Program-made: the position numbers and the translations under genes
In this document: one piece after another, positions 34,524-47,000 of the stretch
How the letters are laid out: each line of letters starts with the position of its first letter
Numbering within the stretch: the first letter of the stretch is position 1
Assembly (NCBI RefSeq): GCF_036323735.1
Contig: NC_086032.1
Coordinates: 45,935,335 to 45,999,334, forward strand
Reading direction: 5' to 3'
Length of the DNA: 64,000 bases
Source of the DNA: Rattus norvegicus
Taxonomy: Eukaryota; Chordata; Mammalia; Rodentia; Muridae
Notes under the pieces: generated by a model
Seen by the model: the letters and a program-made list of their open reading frames with translations, nothing else
Told to the model about the DNA's origin: nothing
Database searches by the model: none

Positions 34524-37500
34524 ATGAATATAACAGGAAGCAATAATCACTATTCCTTAATATCTCTCAACATCAATCATCTCAACTCCCCAATAAAGAG
34601 ACATAGAATAACAAACTGGATATGCCATGAGGACCCTGCATTATGCTGCCTACAGGAAACACACAAAGACAGACACTATCTCAGAGTGAAAGACTGGAAA
34701 ATAACTTTCCAAGCAAATGGTCTGAAGAAGCAAGCTGGAGTAGCAATTCTAATATCAAATAAAATCGATTTTCAACTAAAAGTCATCAAAATGATAAGGA
34801 AGGACACTTCATATTCATCAATGGAAAAATCCACCCAGATGAACTCTCAATCCTAAATATCTATGCTCCAAATACAAGGGCACCTACATACATTAAATAA
34901 ACCTTACTAAAACTCAAAACACACATTGCACCTCACACAATAATAGTAGGAGATTTCAACAACCCACTCTCATGAATGGACAGGTCATGGAAACAGAAAT
35001 TAAACAGAGACGTAGACAGACAAACAGAAATCATGAACCAAATTGACTTAACAGATTAGAAGATTCTACCCTAAAGAAAAAGGATATACATTCTGCTCAG
35101 CACTTCATGGTACTTTCTCCAAAATTGACCATATAACTGGTCATAAAAAAGGCCTCAAAAGATAAAGAAAGATAGAATAATCCCATTCGTCCTATAAGAC
35201 CACCACGTGCTAAAGCTGGTCTTCAATAACAATAAGGGAAGAACACCCACATATAAATGAAAGTTGAACAGTGCTCTACTCAGGATGATATAAAGAAAGA
35301 AATTAAAAATGTCTTAGAATTTAATGAAAATGAAGGTACAATATACCCAAACATATGGGACACAATGAAAGCTGTGCTAAGAGGAAAACTCATAGTTCTG
35401 AGTGCCTGCAGAAAGAAACAAGAGAGAGCATATGTCACCAGCTTGACAGCAAACCTAAAAGCTCTAGAACAAAAAAAGCAAATACACCCAGGAGGAGTAG
35501 AAGGTAGGAAATAAACTCAGAGCTGAAATCAACCAAGGAGAAACAAAAAGGACAATAGAAAGAATCAACAGAACCCAAAGTTGTTTCTTTGAGAAAATCA
35601 ACAAGATAGATAAACCGTTAGCCAGGTCTAATGAGAGGACACAGAGAGTGTGTCCAAATTAACAAAATCAGAAATGAAAAGGGAGACATAACTACAGAAT
35701 CAGAGGAAATTAAAAAATCATCAGATCTTACTATAAAAGCCTATATTCAACAAAACTTGAAAATCTGCAGGAAATGGACAATTTCCAAGACAGACACCAG
35801 GTATCAAGTTAAATCAGGAACAGATAAACCAATGTAAAAACCCTATAACTCCTAACAAAAGAGGAGCAGTCATTAAAGTTCTCCCAACCAAAAAGAGCCC
35901 AGGTCCAGGCGGTTTAGTACAGAATTCTATCAGACCTTCATAGAAGACCTCATACCAATACTATCCAAACTATTCCACAAAATTGAAACAGATGGAGCAC
36001 TACCGAATTCTTTCTATGAAGGCACAATTACTCTTATACCTAAACCACACAAAGACCCAACAAAGAAAGAGAACTTCAGACCAATTTCCCTTATGAATAT
36101 CGACGCAAAGATACTCAAAAAATTCTGGCAAACCAAATCCAAGAGCACATCAAAACAATCATCCACCATGAACAAGTAGGCATGCATGATCCACCATGAT
36201 CCCAGGCATGCAGGGATGGTTTAATATATGAAAAACCATCAATGTAATCCATTATATAAACAAACTGAAAGAACAAAACCACATGATCATTTCATTAAAC
36301 GCTGAGAAAGCATTTGACAAAAATCAACAACCCTTCATGATAAAAGTCCTGGAAAGAATAGAAATTCAAGGCCCATACTTAAACATAGTAAAAGCCATAT
36401 ACAGCAAACCAGCTGCTAACATTAAACTAAATGGAGAGAAACTTGAAGCAATTCCACTAAAATCAGGCACTAGACAAGGCTGCCCACTCTCTCCCTTCTT
36501 ACTCAATATAGTTCTTGAGGTTCTAGCCAGAGCAATCAGACAATAAAAGGAGATCAAGGGGATACAGATTGAAAGTCAAAATATCACTATTTGCAGATGA
36601 TATGATAGTATATTTAAGTGATCCCAAAAGGTCCACCAGAGTACTACTAAAGCTGCTAAAGAACTTCAGCAAAGTGGCTGGGTATGAAATTAACTCAAAT
36701 AAATCAGTAGCCTTCCTCTACACAAAAGAGAAACAAGCTGAGAAAGAAATTAAGGAAATGACAGCCTTCATAATAGTCACAAATAATATAAAGTACCTCG
36801 GTGTGACTTTAAGCAAGCAAGTAAAATATTTGTACAATAAGAACTTCAAGCCTCTGAAGAAAGAAATTGAAGAAGACCTCAGAAGATGGAAAGATCTCCC
36901 ATGCTCATGGATTGGCAAGGTTAATATAGTAAAAATGGCCATTTTACCTAAAGTGATCTACAGATTCAATGCAATCCTCATCAAAATACCAATCCAATTC
37001 TTCAAAGAGTTAGACAGAACAATTTGCAAATTCATCTGGAATAACAAAAAACCCAGGAGAGCTAAAACTATTCTCAACAATAAAAGGACTTCAGGGGGAA
37101 TCACTATCCATGAACTCAAGCAGTATTACAGATAAATAGTGATATAAACTGCATGGTATTGGTACAGAGATAGTCAGATAGACCAGTGGAATAGAATTGA
37201 AGACCCAGAAATGAACCCACACACCTATGGTCACTTGATTTTTGACAAAGCCAAAACCATCCCTTGGAAAAAAGATAGCATTTTCAGCAAATGTGCTGTT
37301 TCAACTGAAGGTCAACATGTACAAGAATGCAGATCGATCCATGCTTATCACCCTGTACAAAGCTTAAGTCCAAGGGGATCAAGGACCTCCACATGAAACC
37401 GGATACACTGGAACTATTAGAAGAAAAAGTGGGGAAGCATCTTGAACACATGGGCACTGGAGAAAATTTCCTGAACAAAACACCAATGGCTTATGCTCTA

Positions 37501-38316
37501 AGATCAAGAATCGACAAATGGGATCTGATAAAACTGCAAAGCTTCTATAAGGCAAAGGACACTGTGCTTAGGACAAAACAGAAACCAACAGATTGGGAAG
37601 AGATCTTTACCAGTCCTACAACAGATAAAGGGCTTATATCCAAAATATACAACGAACTCAGAAGTTAGACTGCAGGGAGACAAATTACCATATTAAAAAT
37701 GGGGTTTAGAGCTAAACAAAGAATTCACAGCTGAGGAATACCAAATGGTTGAGAAACACCTAAAGAAATGTTCAACATCTTTAGTCATAAGGGAAATGCA
37801 AATCAAAGCAACCTTGAGATTTCACCTCACACCAGTGAGAATGGCTAAGATCAAAAACTCAGGTGACAGCAAATACAGGTGAGGATGTGGAGAAAGAGGA
37901 ACACTCCTCCATTGTTGGTGGGATTGCAGACTGGTATAACCATTCTGGAAATCAGTCTGGAGTTCCTAAAAAAATTGGACATTGTACTACCTGAGGACCC
38001 AGGGGCATATACTCTCTAGGGCATATACCCAAAAGATGCCCCAACATATAACAAAGACACATGCTCCACTATGTTCATAGCAGCCTTATTTATAATAGCC
38101 AGAAGCTGGAAAGAACCCAGATGCCCTTCAACAGTGGAATGGATAGAGAAAATATGGTACATCTACACAATGGAATATTACTCAGCTATCAAAAACAATG
38201 ACTTTATGAAATTCAAAGGCAAATGTAGGGAACTGGAAAATATCATCCTGAGTGAGGTAACCCAATCACAGAAAAACCCACATGGTATGAACTCAGTGAT
38301 AAGCCCAAATGCTTGA
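34524..38316 (+). pseudogene. L1 #2 ORF2 relic
   Basis: ATG at 34524 begins Met-Asn-Ile-Thr-Gly; the endonuclease N-terminus includes Leu-Gln-Glu-Thr-His. A deletion after this motif and later frameshifts split the gene into pieces: 34524-34856, 35257-35514, 36283-36546, 36569-37135 (188 codons with Phe-Ala-Asp-Asp at 36590-36601), 37327-37668 and 38071-38316. A small deletion at the 3' end removed the usual stop. A one-base deletion near 36115 is shared with L1 #3 and #4. Confidence 0.92.
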
Positions 38317-39037
38317 ATTGCCCTAGATGTACAGAACACATGAAACTTAAGATGGATGATCAAAATGTGAATGCTTCACTCCTTCTTTAAAAGGAGAACA
38401 AGAATACCTTTGGCAGGGAATAGTGAGGCAAAGATTAAAACAAAGGCAGAAGGAATACCCACTCAGAGCCTGCCCCACATGTGGCCCATACATATATAGC
38501 CACCCAATTAGACAAGATGGATGAAGCAAAGAAGTGCAGGCCGACAGCAACCGGATGTAGATCTCTCCTGAGAGACACAGCCAGAATACAACAAATACAT
38601 AGGCGAATCCCAGCAGTAAACCACTGAGCTGAGAACTCGACACCAATTGAAGGAATCAGATAAAGGACTGGAAGATCTTGAAGGGGCTCAAAACCCCATA
38701 TGAACAACAATGCCAACCAAGCAGAGCTTCCAGGGGCTAAGCCGGTACCCAAAGAGTATACATGGACTGACCCTGGGATTGAACCTCATAAGTAGCAATG
38801 AATAGCCTAGTAAGAGCACCAGTGGAAGGGGAAGCCCTTTGTCCTACTAAGACTGAACCCCCAGTGAAGCTGATTGTTGAGGGGAGGATGGTAATGTGGG
38901 GAGGATGGGTAGGGGAACACCCATATAGAAGGGAGGGGTAGGGGTTAGGTTAATGTTGGCCTGAAAACCGGGAAAGGGAATAACAATCGAAATGTAAATA
39001 AGAAATACTCAAGTTAATAAAGAAAAAAGAAAAAAAT

Positions 39038-40149
39038 ATGATCAAACTATATGGAAAATGTTAAAGGGATTTAAAAATAATATTTATTGAAAATAATACA
39101 CATATAAATCATAGGAAAAGAACAATTACTCAGTATGTGTATAAATGAGCAAATGCAGCTTCCTCCTCTTGAACAACTAATTCCTCTCTCCTCTTCTGTA
39201 CCTAACAATCTAAGGTTCCAGCTTGCAGTAGTTGCTGCCATCACAAGTGTGCACATCACACCTACCCAAACTTTTCTCTCTGTGCCGTTCATTTATTTAG
39301 TGTCATTGTTCTGGGTCTCTTCCCTTGATGCCTCTATTCATGTCAAGTCACCAAGTGATGTGGGTTTCTGTAATCTGATACTGGGAATGTGAATATGTTT
39401 CATTGTACATTAGTCCAAACACACGGATTCCATAACACTAAGAAGGAAGCCTTCTGTGTGCTGTGACTGTGTGTGATAACGATCTCTCAATGTGCACCTC
39501 TCATTCTAGTTAATGAATGACTGTGTTAACAGTGAAGGCTGCACATGTGAAGGGGAAGCTCTATAAAAAGTATTCTCATTTTTTAGCATAAAACTGCACC
39601 AAAACCATCTATCTTCTTTTAAAAAAAGCAGTCATTTGATTAGTAGGCTTAATACTAAGAAGGAACACATATGTATTTCAGTTGTTTTCCTTGGATATAT
39701 GTCCTTCCAATAAAGAGAGGAGAATAGCTGTGAAAAAGTCCCTCCCTAGAATAGAAGAAGAATGACAAAATTCATGTATCTTAGATTTTGTATCTTTATG
39801 TGAAAATAGTTGAAACATAGCTTGTCCTTAAAACCATGCAAGTCAAACATCAAATAGTTGTCAATTTAGAAGAGTTAGTCATGGGTTGATTTATTCTGCT
39901 CATATTTATGGACTTATACTTATATGATGCTCTATGTGCTTTGACTGCCATAATGTGACTTAATATTTGGATAAAGTCGACAACTTTGAGACGAATATGT
40001 TTTTGTTTTTGTTTTTTTATTCTTTCTTCCGGGGATGAGTTTCAACTCTAACTCTCTAAGTGTTTCTGTAAAAATTATTCATCAACCTTTTACTCTTTTC
40101 CTTGAATGGCTTATAACATAAAAAAGTACACTAAAAAACAGCAGGCAGT
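39038..40149. other. unassigned intergenic sequence
   Basis: No repeat recognised. An 85-codon plus-strand frame (39135-39392) is the longest; it begins at an ATG but has no recognised domain or homolog. This interval, with 41006-41676, is a candidate for true single-copy DNA. Confidence 0.4.
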
Positions 40150-40258
40150 TGTGAGAGTTAGGAACTACCTGTATTCCATGCACTATGGAGAAGGGAGCAG
40201 GCAGATTACAGATTGAAGGCTAGCAGAACTACAGAGCAAGCTTTTGCCTGAAGATGAA
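40150..40258 (+). mobile_element. B1-related SINE, diverged fragment
   Basis: It follows B1 in order: CTGTATTCCATGCACTATGG (for CTGTAATCCCAGCACT), GGAGCAGGCAGATTACAG, a GAAGGCTAGC block and ACTACAGAGCAAGC. Head and tail are not clear and identity is low, so it could be a proto-B1 or other 7SL-derived monomer. Confidence 0.45.
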
Positions 40259-40809
40259 AACTAACTCCATGAAATTCCTCACAGCATCAATGTGCACATA
40301 AATGTCTATTGTCATAGGACACCACACACATCCATGTATCTATTTTTAAAGTTTTATTCTTATTAAGCTAGTCAAAACTTAGAGATGAAGAGAGAATTCC
40401 AGTCATCTAAATCTCTCTGTACACAGTACTCAGTTAACAGTCCTAGCTGCTGCTTTTCTGCACCAATTTTATGATATTGACTAGCATGCTTGTATTTGTT
40501 TTTGTTTAGTGTTGGAGTGTATGGCAGCTTACAGTGCTTTAATGATTTGCCTTCTAATTTTAACCCAAGTATACCTACCTCACTGAGCATGCAGACATCT
40601 AGAATGCCCTCAAAGGAAAGATCCATGGCATCAAGCAAAAAGTGAAGCAAAGGAGTAAAAACTCAAGATGGTTGCATGAAAATTCATAAAAACTTTTCTT
40701 CATGAACATTTAACAGCTCAAACCAAGACAGGAAGCCATTATGTCCAATAAGCAACACACTAGGAATTGATGTGTCATGAAAATAATAACATGGTTATTC
40801 ACAAACAAT

Positions 40810-41005
40810 AAAGTAGCTAACATTTATTGAGAAAAAAAAGGTAGTAAGTTCAGGACATTGTATGAAGTGTTTCATTTGTCATGGCTACTATTTTTCCTAC
40901 AAAGGAAATCTAGACTGATAAAGTTTATGAAGTCATGGTGCTTGACATTGATGATTCAGAAGGTAAAATACAGGCATAAAATTCAGATTCCCTGGGTCTA
41001 TGGAT
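40810..41005 (-). mobile_element. MIR SINE, antisense
   Basis: Reversed MIR marks lie in order on plus: GTAGCTAACATTTATTGAG (40811), an ACATTGTATGAAGTGTTTCATTTG block, CTACTATTTTTCCTACAAAG, then AATACAGGCATAAAATTCAGATTCCCTGGGTCT. MIR is an old mammalian SINE, so this stretch predates rodent-specific insertions and was not disrupted by them. Confidence 0.65.
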
Positions 41006-41676
41006 GCCCTTATAATCTGGGAAAGGCATTGGTGCAGTTAGGTAGTAAGGTTTAGCAATGATTAATGACTCCATGAAGTTTCAAAATGAGTGTGCGTGTG
41101 TTTAAATGAGTGAGACTATTCAAATGTCCATGCACTTGTGGCCATTAACATGTACTAAGAATGCCATACTGAGAAAAATAACAAGGAGAGACTTCTACAA
41201 CTCCATGATCTCTGCAGGAGCTTAATTAACGGGGTGCATTAAAGCTGCAATATGTAGATTGCTACTTTTCACAGAATCCTATGTTAATGGTAATAGAAAC
41301 TCTGCACAGGAGATGACTGGCAACATTTTGATATGAGTTTCATGAGATATGAAGTTTCCTAGTAACTAAGCTATTGATGCCAGGTAGGTAGGATTCAGTG
41401 GGATGAGCCACCTCTTTGTGAATCCCATTCCAACAGCATACTGGAACCATACTGCTGGGCAGAGGACATTGTCAGAAGTAGAAGGAAGTCAATGACATAG
41501 GAAAAAGGTCAAACAGAGTAAGAGCAAATGCTGGGAGCCACCATCTCAGTATAGCGCAATACTGCTTAGGGAGTAGCCAGTACCCAGCTATGCCCCCTTG
41601 TTTTACTTTCCCCATATTCCTGTAAAATCATCCTTTCCCTTTTGCCACCTTCTACAGGATGCTTTCAGTCTGCTTT
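41006..41676. other. unassigned; 5' flank of L1 #3
   Basis: No gene. The sequence at 41528-41690 (GCTGGGAGCCACCATCTCAG and on) has an LTR-like look, but ends are not defined. The last 15 bp (41677-41691) are one copy of the TSD of L1 #3. Confidence 0.4.
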
Positions 41677-41691
41677 AAAAGATAATTTTAC

Positions 41692-42958
41692 GGGGCACTC
41701 CTGAGGCTGCAGAGCGGAAGAGACCACCAACACTGCTCACCCCTGCCCACATCCCTGGCCAAGAGGAAACTGTATAAGGCCTCTGGGCTCCTGTGGGGGA
41801 GGGCCCAAGAGCGGCAGGACACCTGCCTGAGACACCGCCGGAACCTGAAAGAAACAGACCGGATAACCAGTTCTCTGCACCCAAATCCCGTGGGAGGGAG
41901 AGCTAAACCTTCAGAGAGGCAGACAAGCCTGGGAAACCAGAAGAGACTGCTCCCTGCACACACATCTCGGACGCCAGAGGAAAAAGCCAAAGACCATCTG
42001 GAACCCTAGTGCACTGAAGCTCCCGGAAGGGGCGGCACAGGTCTTCCTGGTTGCTGCCGCTGCAGAGAGCCCCTGGGCAGCACCCCACGAGCGAACCTGA
42101 GCCTCGGGACCACAGGTAAGACCAAATTTTCTGCTGCAAGAAAGCTGCCTGGTGAGCTTGGGACACACGGAAGCAGAATTTCTCTAGGACCGGGCACGTT
42201 CTGTGTTTACCGGAAGTCCCACACCCGCGGATCCCGGCCCGCAGCAGCTCTCTGCTCCCAGACCCGGTGAGAGAGAGACCCAACCGCCTGGTCAGGTGGG
42301 CACTCCTGAGGCTGCAGAGCGGAAGAGACCACCAACACTGCTCACCCCTGCCCACATCCCTGGCCCAAGAGGAAACTGTATAAGGCCTCTGGGCTCCCGT
42401 GGGGGAGGGCCCAGGAGAGGCAGGACACCTGCCTGAGACACCTCCAGAACCTGAAAGAAACAGACCGGATAAACAGTTCTCTGCACCCAAATCCCGTGGG
42501 AGGGAGAGCTAAACCTTCAGAGAGGCAGACAAGCCTTGGAAACCAGAAGAGACTGCTCCCTGCACACACATCTCGGATGCCAGAGGAAAAAGCCAAAGAC
42601 CATCTGGAAGCCTGGTGCACTGAAGCTCCCAGAAGGGGCGGCAGAGGTCTTCCTGGTTGCTGCCGCTGCAGAGAGCCCCTGGGCAGCACCCCACGAGCGA
42701 ACTTGAGCCTCGGGACCACAGGTAAGACCAAATTTTCTGCTGCAAGAAAGCTGCCTGGTGAACTCAAGACACAGGCCCACAGGAACAGCTGAAGACCTGC
42801 AGAGAGGAAAAACTACACGCCCGAAAGCAGAACACTCTGTCCCCATAACTGACTGAAAGAGAGGAAAACAGGTCTACAGCACTCCTGACACACAGGCTTA
42901 TATGACAGTCTAGCCACTGTCAGAAATAGCAGAACAAAGTAACACTAGAGATAATCTG
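41692..42958 (+). promoter_or_regulatory. L1 #3 5'UTR, two monomers and linker
   Basis: GGGCACTCCTGAGGCTGCAG occurs at 41694 and again at 42298, giving a monomer unit of about 604 bp. The second unit is followed by a non-repeated linker (about 42770-42958) leading to ORF1. The block is the GC-richest part of the window and contains CpGs. By analogy with known rodent L1s it is the sense promoter. The minus strand carries long open frames through both monomers. AGGTAAG donor-like sites occur near 42115 and 42720. Confidence 0.88.
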
Positions 42959-44032
42959 ATGGCGAGAGGCAAGCTCAGGAACCCAAGCAACAGAAACCAA
43001 GACTACATGCCATCATCGGAGCCCAATTCTCCCACCAAAACAAACAGGGAATATCCAAACACACCAGAAAAGCAAGATCTAGTTTCAAAATCATATTTGA
43101 TCATGATGCTGGAGGACTTCAAGAAAGACATGAACACACTTAGGGAAACACAGGAAAACATTAATAAACAAGTAGAAGCCTACAGAGAGGAATCGCAAAA
43201 ATCCCTGAAAGAATTCCAGGAAAACACAATCAAACAGTTGAAGGAATTAAAAATGGAAATAGAAGCAATCAAGAAAGAACACATGGAAACAACCCTGGAT
43301 ATAGAAAACCAAAAGAAGAGACAAGGAGCTGTAGATACAAACTTCACCAACAGAATACAAGAGATGGAAGAGAGAATCTCAGGAGCAGAAGATTCCATAG
43401 AAATCATTGACTCAACTGTCAAAGATAATGTAAAGCGGAAAAAGCTACTGGTCCAAAACATACAGAAAATCCAGGACTCAATGAGAAGATCGAACCTAAG
43501 GAAAATAGGTATAGAAGAGAGTGAAGATTCCCAGCTCAAAGGACCAGTAAATATCTTCAACAAAATCATAGAAGAAAACTTCCCTAACCTAAAAAAAGAG
43601 ATACCCATAGACATACAAGAAGCCTACAGAACTCCAAATAGATTGGACCAGAAAAGAAACACCTCCCGTCACATAATTGTCAAAACACCAAACGCACAAA
43701 ATAAAGAAAGAATATTAAAAGCAGTAAGGGAAAAAGGTCAAGTAACATATAAAGGGAGACCTATCAGAACCACACCAGACTTCTCGCCAGAAACTATGAA
43801 GGCCAGAATATCCTGGACTGATGTCATACAGACCCTAAGAGAACACAAATGCCAGCCCAGGTTACTGTATCCAGCAAAACTCTCAATTAACATTGATGGA
43901 GAAACCAAGATATTCCATGACAAAACCAAATTTACACAATATCTTTCTACAAATCCAGCACTACAAAGGATAATAAATGGTAAAGCCCAACATAAGGAGG
44001 CAAGCTATACCCTAGAAGAAGCAAGAAACTAA
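42959..44032 (+). CDS. L1 ORF1 protein (ORF1p), intact, 357 aa
   Basis: ORF1p is the high-affinity RNA-binding chaperone that packages L1 RNA in cis as a cytoplasmic ribonucleoprotein and is needed for retrotransposition. The frame is open from ATG (Met-Ala-Arg-Gly-Lys) to TAA. It has a basic, Ser/Pro/Asn-rich N-terminus (1-45); a long heptad-repeat coiled coil (about 47-160, rich in Glu, Lys, Leu and Ile) for trimerisation; an RNA-recognition-motif region (about 175-265, with Asn-Ile-Phe-Asn-Lys-Ile-Ile-Glu-Glu-Asn-Phe-Pro); and a C-terminal domain (270-340, with Ser-Trp-Thr-Asp-Val-Ile-Gln-Thr-Leu and Arg-Leu-Leu-Tyr-Pro-Ala-Lys-Leu-Ser). Length fits rodent ORF1p. Possible departures are Lys182 and Ile284, where related copies seem to have Ile and Arg. 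It is the only undamaged L1 protein gene here. It lies 59 bp upstream of ORF2, as usual for rat L1. Confidence 0.95.
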   Translation: MARGKLRNPSNRNQDYMPSSEPNSPTKTNREYPNTPEKQDLVSKSYLIMMLEDFKKDMNTLRETQENINKQVEAYREESQKSLKEFQENTIKQLKELKMEIEAIKKEHMETTLDIENQKKRQGAVDTNFTNRIQEMEERISGAEDSIEIIDSTVKDNVKRKKLLVQNIQKIQDSMRRSNLRKIGIEESEDSQLKGPVNIFNKIIEENFPNLKKEIPIDIQEAYRTPNRLDQKRNTSRHIIVKTPNAQNKERILKAVREKGQVTYKGRPIRTTPDFSPETMKARISWTDVIQTLREHKCQPRLLYPAKLSINIDGETKIFHDKTKFTQYLSTNPALQRIINGKAQHKEASYTLEEARN

Positions 44033-44091
44033 TCGTCTTGGCAACAAAACAAAGAGAATGAAAGCACACAAACATAACCTCACATCCAAAT

Positions 44092-47000
44092 ATGAATATA
44101 AAGGGAAACAATAATCACTATTCCTTAATATCTCTCAATATCAATGGCCTCAAGTCCCCAATAAAAAGACATAGATTAACAAACTGGATATGAAACGAGG
44201 ACCCTGCATTCTGCTGCCTACAGGAAATACACCTCAGAGACAAAGACCGACACTACCTCAGAGTGAAAGGCTGGAAAACAACTTTCCAAGCAAATGGTCA
44301 GAAGAAGCAAGCTGGAGTAGCCATTCTAATATCAAATAAAATCAATTTCCAACTAAAAGTCATCAAAAAAGATAAGGAAGGACACTTCATATTCATCAAA
44401 GGAAAAATCCACCAAGATGAACTCTCAATCCTAAATACCTATGCCCCAAATACAAGGGCACCTACATACGTAAAAGAAACCTTACTAAGGCTCAAAACAC
44501 ACATTGCACCTCACACAATAATAGTGGAAGATTTCAACACCCCACTCTCATCAATGGACAGATCATGGAAACAGAAATTAAACAGTGATGCCGACAGACT
44601 AAGAGAAGTCATGAGCCAAATGGACTTAACGGATATTTATGGAACATTCTATCCTAAAGCAAAAGGATATACCTTCTTTTCAGCTCCTCATGGTACTTTC
44701 TCCAAAATTGACCATATAATTGGTCAAAAAACGGGCCTCAACAGGTACAGAAAGATAGAAATAATCCCTTGTGTGCTATCGGACCACCACGGCCTAAAAC
44801 TGGTCTTCAATAACAATAAGGGAAGAATGCCCACATATACGTGGAAATTGAACAATGCTCTACTCAATGATAACCTGGTCAAGGAAGGAATAAAGAAAGA
44901 AATTAAAAACTTTTTAGAATTTAATGAAAATGAAGATACAACATACTCAAACTTATGGGACACAATGAAAGCTATGCTAAGAGGAAAACTCATAGCGCTG
45001 AGTGCCTGCAGAAAGAAACAGGAGAGAGCACATGTCAGCAGCTTGACAGCACACCTAAAAGCTCGAGAACAAAAAGAAGCAAATACACCCAGGAGGAGTA
45101 GAGGGCAGGAAATAATCAAACTCAGAGCTGAAATCAACCAAGTAGAAATAAAAAGGGCCATAGAAAGAATCAACAGAACCAAAAGTTGGTTCTTTGAGAA
45201 AATTAACAAGATAGATAAACCCTTAGCCAGACTAATGAGAGGACACAGAGATTATGTCCAAATTAACAAAATCAGAAATGAAAAGGGAGACATAACTACG
45301 CATTCAGAGGAAATTCAAAAAATCATCAGATCTCACTATAAAAGCCTATATTCAACAAAACTTGAAAATCTGCAGGAAATGGACAATTTCCTAGACAGAT
45401 ACCAGGTACCGAAGTTAAATCAGGAACAGATAAACCAGTTAAACAACCCCATAGCTCCTAAGGAAATAGAAGCAGTCATTAAAGGTCTCCCAACCAAAAG
45501 AGCCCAGGTCCAGACGGGTTTAGTGCAGAATTCTATCAGACCTTCATAAAAGACCTCATACCAATATTATCCAAACTATTCCACAAAATTTAAACAGATA
45601 CAGCACTACCGAATTCCTTCTATGAAGGCACAATTACTCTTATACCTAAACCACACAAAGACCCAACAAAGAAAAAGAACTTCAGACCAATTTCCCTTAT
45701 GAATATCTATGCAAAAATACTCAAAAAATTCTGGCAAACCGAATCCAAGAGCAAATCAAAACAATCATCCACCATGATCAAGTAGGCTTCATCCCAGGCA
45801 TGCAGGGATGGTTTAATATACGGAAAACCATCAATGTAATCCATTATATAAACAAACGGAAAGAAGAAAACCACATGATCATTTCATTAGACGCTGAGGA
45901 AGCATTTGACAAAATTCAACACCCCTTCATGATAAAAGTCCTGGAAAGAATAGGAATTCAAGGCCCACACCTAAACATAGTAAAAGCCATATACAGCAAA
46001 CCACTTGCTAACAATAAATTAAATGGAGACAAACTTGAAGCAATCCCACTAAAATCAGGGAGTAGACAAGGCTGCCCACTCTTTCCCTACTTATTCAATA
46101 TAGTTTTTGAAGTTCTAGCCAGAGCAATCTGACAACAAAAGGAGATCAAAGGGATACAGATCGGAAAAGAAGAGGTCAAAATATCACTATTTGCAGATGA
46201 CATGATAGTATATTTCAGTGATCCCAAAAGTTCCACCAGAGAACTACTAAAGCTGATAAACAACTTCAGCAAAGTGGCTGGGTATAAAATTAACTCAAAT
46301 AAATCAGTTGCCTTCCTCTATACAAAAGAGAAACAAGCCGAGAAAGAAATTGGGAAACGACACCCTTCATAATAGACCCAAATAATATAAAGTACCTCGG
46401 TGTGACTTTAACCAAGCAAGTAAAAGATCTGTACAATAAGAACTTCAAGACACTGAGGAAAGAAATTGAAGAAGACCTCAGAAGATGGAAAGATCTCCCA
46501 TGCTCATGGATTGGCAGGATTAATATAGTAAAAATGGCCATTTTACCAAAAGCAATCTACAGATTCAATGCAATCCCCATCAAAATACCACTCCAATTCT
46601 TCAAAGAGTTAGACAGAACAATTTGCAAATTCATCTGGAATAACAAAAAACCCAGGATAGCTAAAGCTATCCTCAACAATAAGAGGACTTCAGGGGGAAT
46701 CACTATCCCTGAACTCAAGCAGTATTACAGAGCAATAGTGATAAAAACTGCATGGTATTGGTACAGAGACAGACAGATAGACCAATGGAATAGAATTGAA
46801 GACCCAGAAATGAACCCACACACCTGTGGTCACTTGATTTTTGACAAAGGAGCCAAAACCATCCAATGGAAAAAAGATAGCATTTTCAGCAAATGGTGCT
46901 GGTTCAACTGGAGGGCAACATGTAGAAGAATGCAGATCGATCCATGCTTATCACCTTGTACAAAGCTTAAGTCCAAGTGGATCAAGGACCTCCACATCAA

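Larger units (their letters stand above)
32309..39037 (+). mobile_element. rat L1 #2, nearly full length, decayed
   Basis: Order: two 5'UTR monomers (about 598 bp apart), ORF1, ORF2, 3'UTR with a G-rich tract (38880-38945), AATAAA at 39016-39021 and an A-rich tail to 39037. Length is about 6.7 kb. Both ORFs carry frameshifts and stops. I found no clear TSD: the 5' edge abuts the spacer at 32308. Divergence is intermediate between L1 #1 and L1 #3. Confidence 0.93.

Noticed and set aside
32540..42730. AGGTAAG sites in L1 5'UTRs as exon ends of a host gene
   Set aside because: They recur in every 5'UTR monomer set (about 27446, 32551, 33150, 42115, 42720), so they belong to the L1 and not to a local gene.
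41692..42790. Regularly spaced direct repeats suggesting a CRISPR-like or satellite array
   Set aside because: Only about two units of some 600 bp, in the exact place of L1 5'UTR monomers and followed by ORF1.
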